Translations under genes and position numbers: made by a program
Notes under the pieces: generated by a model
What the model saw: only the letters and a program-made list of their open reading frames with translations
The model's database searches: none
Told to the model about the DNA's origin: nothing
Assembly: GCF_050490315.1 (NCBI RefSeq)
Contig: NZ_JBNPEO010000010.1
Span: 31,296 to 95,295 of the forward strand
Reading direction: 5' to 3'
Origin: JBNPEO01 sp050490315
GTDB lineage: Bacteria; Actinomycetota; Actinomycetes; Actinomycetales; Micrococcaceae
DNA: 64,000 bases
Part shown: positions 59,523-64,000 of the stretch, in pieces
Numbering within the stretch: the stretch's first letter is position 1
How the letters are laid out: the number at the start of each line of letters is the position of its first letter

Positions 59523-60281
59523 GTGCACCCCGTGAAGTTCCTCCGATCGCCGGCGGTCCGTATTGGCTTGTCGATCAGCTTTGCCACTGGCTTGTACGGG
59601 ATTTCCTTTGGTGCGCTCTCAGTGTCCTCGGGCGTGGACTTCTGGCAGACCATGGCTCTTAGTTTGCTGCTTTTTAGCGGTGGTTCCCAGTTCGCTTTTA
59701 TTGGGGTCATCGCGGGAGGCGGCTCGGGGGTTGCCGCCATGACGGCCTCGGCACTTTTGGGCATCCGTAACGGCGTGTACGGCATGCAGATGGCAGCGCT
59801 CATTGGGCCGAAGGGCTGGAAAAGGTATGCTGCGGCCCAAGTTACCATCGACGAATCCACCGCCACGGCGAGTGGCCAGACGGATCCGGCCGAGCAGCGC
59901 AGAGCGTTCTGGACTGCGGGTGTAGGCATCTTCATTTGGTGGAATATCTGTACCGCCATTGGCGCCTTGGCTGGTGCATCGATTGGGGATCCTAAACAGT
60001 TCGGGTTGGACGGCGCCGCGGTTGCCGCATTTTTGGCGCTCCTGTGGCCAAGACTCAAAACCCGTGAAGCCGGTGCTATTGCCGTCTGCTGCGCCGTGGC
60101 CACAGTCCTTGCCGTGCCTTGGGTTCCGGCGGGTGTACCCATTCTTGTGGCAGCAGTAGTGGCGGCAGCGTTCGGAATTCTGAGCAAAGGGCCGGCCACT
60201 GAGGGTCTGGAACCGGACATGGATCCCTATGCTCACACGAACACCGAAGAGATCCAGCACCACGAGGGAGGGAAAAAATGA
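59523..60281 (+). CDS. azlC: AzlC-family branched-chain amino acid exporter subunit
   Basis: A 252-residue protein with about eight hydrophobic segments. The AzlC motif GISFGALSVSSGVDFWQTMA is followed by LLLFSGGSQFAFIGVIAGGG and LLGIRNGVYGMQMAALIG. AzlC with AzlD exports branched-chain amino acids or analogues. A GTG start at 59523 or 59532 is used; no clear ribosome-binding site. The end overlaps azlD by four bases. Confidence 0.9.
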   Translation: MHPVKFLRSPAVRIGLSISFATGLYGISFGALSVSSGVDFWQTMALSLLLFSGGSQFAFIGVIAGGGSGVAAMTASALLGIRNGVYGMQMAALIGPKGWKRYAAAQVTIDESTATASGQTDPAEQRRAFWTAGVGIFIWWNICTAIGALAGASIGDPKQFGLDGAAVAAFLALLWPRLKTREAGAIAVCCAVATVLAVPWVPAGVPILVAAVVAAAFGILSKGPATEGLEPDMDPYAHTNTEEIQHHEGGKK

Positions 60282-60589
60282 ACCTTTGGCCTTGGATTCT
60301 CCTTGCGTGCCTCGTGGCGTATTTGACCAAACTTCTCGGCTATTTGGTGCCCGAATCATGGCTCAAAAACCCGCGAATGACTCGCGTAGCCGGAACTCTG
60401 ACTATTGGCCTGTTGGCGGCATTGACCACGGTGAACACCATCGCGAGCGGCCAAGCGATCGCTTTTGACGCTCGTTTGGGGGCCTTGGTAGCGGCGGCGA
60501 TTGCGCTGTTCTTGAAGGCACCGTTTTTGGTTGTTGTCATTGTGGGTGCCGCTGCCGCGGCCCTCTTGCGCCTTGCCGGGATGCCGTAA
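60278..60589 (+). CDS. azlD: AzlD-family transporter subunit
   Basis: A 103-residue protein with three spans (WPWILLACLVAYLTKLLGYL; AGTLTIGLLAALTTVNTIAS; LGALVAAAIALFLKAPFLVV). It shows the AzlD pattern and usual size. Coupled to azlC by an ATGA overlap. It is the last intact chromosomal gene before the insertion sequences. Confidence 0.9.
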   Translation: MNLWPWILLACLVAYLTKLLGYLVPESWLKNPRMTRVAGTLTIGLLAALTTVNTIASGQAIAFDARLGALVAAAIALFLKAPFLVVVIVGAAAAALLRLAGMP

Positions 60590-60612
60590 AGTGGCTCTTC
60601 GTAATCAGGAAT

Positions 60613-62088
60613 GGGCCCTTCGCAGATGAGCGTGGTTAGGGCGGTCTGAGCCTCCGCCGCGATTTCGGTGCGGCGTGGTGCGGGAGGAAAGAGGTCAGGG
60701 CCTCTTTGAATTGGTAGCGACCAAGCAAACCAATACCAAAAGAGACCCTGACATGAATAACTCTATGTCTTGTTCTGGCGGCCGCTGGTGCACGCGCGCG
60801 GATGCGCTGCTCGGTGTCGAAGGCGTCCACGTCAGTACGGTCATGACCACCGGGACCGGCCTGGTTCTTGGCGTCGAGACCGGGGAGGACGTTACCGGCT
60901 GCCCCGATTGCGGCGTCGTTGCGGTCGGCCACGGGCGCCGCCGGGTCCGGCTCCATGACATTCCGTGTTTCGGCAGGCCGGTGCGGCTGCTGTGGGCCAA
61001 GCGTGTCTGGCGCTGTCCGGATCCGGACTGCTTGAGGACCACGTTCACCGAGGAACACCCGCTGGCGGGCCCACGGGCGAAACTCACCGCCCGGGCTGTT
61101 GGGTGGGCGACCGACGCGCTGCAGTATTTCGATACCTCGGTCTCCGCTCTGGCCCACCAGCTCGGGGTCTCCTGGCACACAGTCTGGGACGCGATCAAGG
61201 CCGAAGCCACCCGACGCATCGCCGCGGCCGGCAGGCTGAAAGGTGTGAACGCGCTCGGCGTCGATGAGCATGTCTGGTCACACACCGGCCCGCCCGGCAC
61301 CGGGATGGTCACCGGAATCGTGGACCACACCCGCGACACCCACGGCCTGGTCCACGCACGGCTGCTGGACCTCGTTCCGGGACGGTCCGGGAAGGCCTAG
61401 GCCGACTGGCTCAAAGACCGTGGCCCCGGGTTCACCGCCGGGATCAAGACAGCGGCGCTGGATCCGTTCCGCGGATACGCCAACGCGATCCGCGACGAAC
61501 TGCCCGAAGCCATCACGGTCCTGGACGCCTTCCACGTCGTGAAACTCGGATCGGCTATGGTCGACGAGGTCCGCCGCCGCGTCCAGCAGGACACTCTCGG
61601 GCACCGCGGACGCAAGGGAGATCCGCTCTACGGTATCCGCCGGACCCTGCAGATCGGAGCTGAACATCTCTCCGACAAGCAATCTGCACGGCTGGACGCG
61701 AAACTCACTGTCGGGGACCCCGACGACGAAGTCACCCTCGCATGGCAGTGCTACCAGAAGCTCCGCAACATCTATCACGCCCGGCCGGAGCGGGGCAGGG
61801 AACTCGTGAATGAAGTCATTGGGTCCTTCCCGTCCTGCCCAATCCCGGAAGTCGCCCGCCTGGGCCGGACACTCAAACAATGGAAGAGTGCGATCCTGGC
61901 CTACTTCGACACGAACGGCGCCTCCAACGGGCCCACCGAAGCGATCAACGGCGTCATCGAAACCACACGCCGCATCGCCAGAGGCTTCCGCAACTTCACC
62001 AACTACCGACTCAGATGCCTACTCGCCGCCGGCGGCCACCGGCCCTACCGGATCAAACAAACCAACCATGCCTAAATGCGAAGGGCCC
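60613..62088 (+). mobile_element. ISL3-family insertion sequence with disabled transposase
   Basis: About 1476 bp bounded by 12-bp perfect inverted repeats, GGGCCCTTCGCA at 60613-60624 and its complement at 62077-62088. It holds one transposase reading frame interrupted by TAG. The 5' region contains a long hairpin (GTCAGGG...TCTTT at 60694-60707 with its complement ending at 60752, against the ATG), probably dampening expression. No matching 8-bp target duplication is seen at the two ends, which suggests later rearrangement. Confidence 0.85.
60753..62075 (+). pseudogene. ISL3 transposase with in-frame amber codon
   Basis: The frame 60753-62075 would give 440 residues of an ISL3 transposase. 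It has the zinc-binding CPDCGVVAVGHGRRRVRLHD and CPDPDCLRTTF, HTH region LAHQLGVSWHTVWDAIK, then the catalytic LGVDEHVWSH. TAG at 61398-61400 stands after RSGKA, where relatives usually have Tyr before ADWLK. The rest (VLDAFHVVKLGSAMVDEVRR; GPTEAINGVIETTRRIARGF) is intact in the same frame. A nonsense mutation in an otherwise complete gene is the simplest reading. Confidence 0.85.
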
Positions 62089-62562
62089 CCATAGTGCACG
62101 ACTTTGGGCCCAAGCTTGGCTCTTCTCACCAACCTCCCAGCAGCTGCGTGGATGATGACATTCAGTGTTGACCCGGTCAGGAGCAAGAGAACCCCCCCAA
62201 AGCGCAAAAGCAAACCAAAGGTAGAAACCAAAATAATCGGTAAGACCGTACCCACGGAACACCCCTTCCCCTTGCCAAAGAATTAGGAGACCAAAGGTCT
62301 CAGCCGTAACCAAGGCAACTGTTGGAAGGATGACGAGCGCGCTTGCCTTGTTCCAACTCGTCTCACCGTCCCCCTCCACTTTAGCCAGGAGAGGATTTCG
62401 AAAAGAGCTTTTCAAACGTTCGAATTCCTTCTGGGCATGATCCGAAAACTTCTTTGCAGAATCTACTTCCATTTGGAGCGCAGACAAGCGCCCAGCGATA
62501 CGCAGGTCCGCGGCGGTGACAGCGAGAAGACTGATGAGGAGGAGCCCAAATCGGCTCTTCAC
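62053..62562 (-). pseudogene. Membrane-protein gene fragment cut at both ends by IS elements
   Basis: The frame from 62562 starts with GTG inside the inverted repeat of the right IS and ends at 62053, reading through the inverted repeat of the left IS. The genuine part lies between 62089 and 62552. It has a first span (FGLLLISLLAVTAADLRIAG), a coiled segment (VDSAKKFSDHAQKEFERLKS) and a second span (SALVILPTVALVTAETFGLL). A frameshift after the second span is possible, since another frame continues with a hydrophobic stretch. Family unknown. Confidence 0.6.
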
Positions 62563-64000
62563 GGTTCGTGGTGAATGTTCTGCCGTGGTGAATGTTCATG
62601 CCGCTGTTCTGGCGGCACTGCGCAACAGAATACGCGTTTTGTAGTTGCGTGCGTTGGTGAATCCGCGGCCTGTCCTTTTTATGTGCTTGATCGCGGTGTT
62701 GTTAGCTTCCACTTTCGCCGTTGTCGCGCCGGTGACAATGAGGACTTCAATCTCTTGCCACCACCGGCAGACCGTGCGCCAGAGCCGGTTCGTTTCCGGC
62801 TGAGCGGCGCGTTCGACCAGGGCCTGCAGGCGCTCTTTCGCGGCGGCCGCGTCGGCAAGGGATCCGGTGGCGAGCAGCGTCCGGAGCTGCTCTTTGACCA
62901 GCCATGCGGCCTGCAATTTTCCGGTGGCGTCGTCGGTTGCGAACACGGTGCTGAGCCTGTTCCGGGCCCGGTCAGAGAGTGATTCCCCGGCGCGCAGGAG
63001 CAGGCGCCGGTTGGCCCAGACCGGGTCGATGGAACGTCCCCGCCGGCCATGGACCTGCTGGGTGAGACGTTGCCGGACCTCGGTGAGCATGTCGTTGCCG
63101 AGCTTGACGAGGTGGAACGCATCGACCGAGACCGCGGTGCGAGGGAGCCACATCCGCAGGGCCTTGCGGAACGCGGCGGAAGGGTCGATCGCGACGACCT
63201 GCACGCCCAGACGCCACTGAAGCGGGCGGGCGAACAGCCATTCTCCGACGCCCTCACTGTCGCGGCCGTCCACGATCCCGAGCACCTGGCCGGTGTCCAG
63301 ATCAACAATGGTCGTCATCCAGGGTTCGTAGCGTTTCCAGGCCTTGGTGGAAGGGTCGCGGAAGAACCGCACGGAACGGTAGCGGTGTTCATCGATGCCG
63401 AGCATCCGGGGTGCCAGGGCATCAACATCAGGCAGGGTCAGCGCCGCGGAATCCAGAGCCCGCTGGACCAGCCACCATGAGACACCGAACGAGGAGGCCG
63501 CTTCCGCGGCGGCCCTTCCGGATCCAATGACGGCGGCCACGAGGGCATCGCGGAGCCGGCGGGTGGACCGAGCGCGGCGCGGGACCTGGGCGGTCTCCTC
63601 GGCGAATGTCCGCCGCGGGCAAAGGTACTCATCGCAGAAGAATCTCCGCTTGGCCCAGATCACTTCGACTGGGCCGGCGACAGGGATGTCGCGCAGACGT
63701 TGTGGGCGGCGGGAATGCACGCGGGTGCTGATCACACCACAGGATGGGCAGCCGGACTCGGCAGTGGCTTCAACGCTGACCCGTCGCTGCCCGAAAGTGA
63801 GGATCTCAGTGTCTGTGACGCGGTAGTCGGGCAGGTTGAAAATGGCGGTGGCAGCATCGGGGCGCGGGGAAGTAGGCTCGATCAAGGCTCGTAGCTCCTG
63901 ACTCTTGATGAATGCGTAGAGAACATCCATCACAGCAGGGCTACGAGCCCTTCAGCTTTCAAGACACGGAACCCGTTTCACCACGAACCACGGAGAGCCC
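62553..64000 (-). mobile_element. ISL3-family insertion sequence, intact
   Basis: About 1448 bp bounded by imperfect inverted repeats of about 23 bases: GGCTCTTCACGGTTCGTGGT at 62553, and TTCACCACGAACCACGGAGA at 63977 running to the window edge. It carries one intact minus-strand transposase. It differs clearly in sequence from the neighbouring ISL3 copy. The outer target duplication lies outside the window, so it cannot be checked. Confidence 0.85.
62596..63933 (-). CDS. ISL3-family transposase
   Basis: A 445-residue DDE transposase. The N-terminal zinc-binding part is ESGCPSCGVISTRVHSRRPQ and FCDEYLCPRRTFAEET. An HTH follows (AAEAASSFGVSWWLVQRAL). The catalytic domain has MLGIDEHRYRS, VVAIDPSAAFRKALRMWLPR, SVDAFHLVKLGNDMLTEVRQ and the terminal Glu-bearing VEANNTAIKHIKRTGRGFTN. 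Length is usual for ISL3. The ATG at 63933 (or the adjacent one) is used. It appears intact and may be active. Confidence 0.92.
   Translation of the reverse strand: MMDVLYAFIKSQELRALIEPTSPRPDAATAIFNLPDYRVTDTEILTFGQRRVSVEATAESGCPSCGVISTRVHSRRPQRLRDIPVAGPVEVIWAKRRFFCDEYLCPRRTFAEETAQVPRRARSTRRLRDALVAAVIGSGRAAAEAASSFGVSWWLVQRALDSAALTLPDVDALAPRMLGIDEHRYRSVRFFRDPSTKAWKRYEPWMTTIVDLDTGQVLGIVDGRDSEGVGEWLFARPLQWRLGVQVVAIDPSAAFRKALRMWLPRTAVSVDAFHLVKLGNDMLTEVRQRLTQQVHGRRGRSIDPVWANRRLLLRAGESLSDRARNRLSTVFATDDATGKLQAAWLVKEQLRTLLATGSLADAAAAKERLQALVERAAQPETNRLWRTVCRWWQEIEVLIVTGATTAKVEANNTAIKHIKRTGRGFTNARNYKTRILLRSAARTAA

Noticed and set aside
1..64000. tRNA or rRNA genes, including a tRNA as ICE target
   Set aside because: No cloverleaf with CCA-compatible ends or rRNA signature was recognised by eye; a tRNAscan-SE run would settle it.

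Overview
The window is high-GC actinobacterial DNA, most like Micrococcales and, in its right half, an Arthrobacter-type (Micrococcaceae) chromosome. This rests on gene content and codon bias read by eye, not on a database search. It has three parts: an integrative conjugative element (ICE) from before base 1 to about 40.3 kb, ordinary chromosome from about 40.4 to 60.6 kb, and two ISL3-type insertion sequences to the right edge.

ICE. A large serine recombinase runs off the left edge. From 17.6 kb leftwards, almost every gene lies on the minus strand in one tightly packed operon. It holds an ArdC-like antirestriction protein, primase-polymerase, DUF2637 membrane protein, ParB-like protein, VirB8-like protein, M23/lytic hydrolase, small VirB2-like membrane proteins, VirB6/TrbL-like channel, SCO6880 protein, VirB4-like ATPase, VirD4-type coupling protein, SSB and DUF4913 protein. 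Several leaders in this operon share a TGCACCTG element beside hairpins, placed so it could pair with the Shine-Dalgarno sequence. Cargo at 17.9-26 kb carries regulators (AraC, CGNR, RpiR, Xre), transporters and oxidoreductases. Next come three decayed genes (IS110 fragment, SUKH-like gene, C5-methyltransferase stub) and an intact TrwC/TraA-type relaxase-helicase at 27.5-31.1 kb.

The most notable block is 31.2-36.3 kb. It is a lower-GC, translationally coupled operon encoding a SIR2-like protein, a small middle component, a Rad50-like ATPase with a CxxC hook, and an unrecognised 241-residue protein. The first three match the logic of Lamassu / ABC-three-component anti-phage systems; the fourth gene is the possible novelty. 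The ICE right end adds an orphan serine-recombinase catalytic domain, DprA, a coiled-coil membrane protein, an orphan HTH protein, a terminator and repeats.

Chromosome. A GntR-controlled cluster (nitrilase-family hydrolase, GntR, frameshifted MHS transporter, DUF2848 protein) shares two near-identical operators. It is followed by housekeeping genes (DUF1304, GNAT, SDR, MHS transporter), the fructose operon deoR-fruK-fruA, 5-oxoprolinase genes pxpABC, DUF445, a glycerophosphodiesterase and azlCD. The last 3.4 kb hold an ISL3 element whose transposase has an amber codon and an intact ISL3 element; between them lies a gene fragment cut at both ends.
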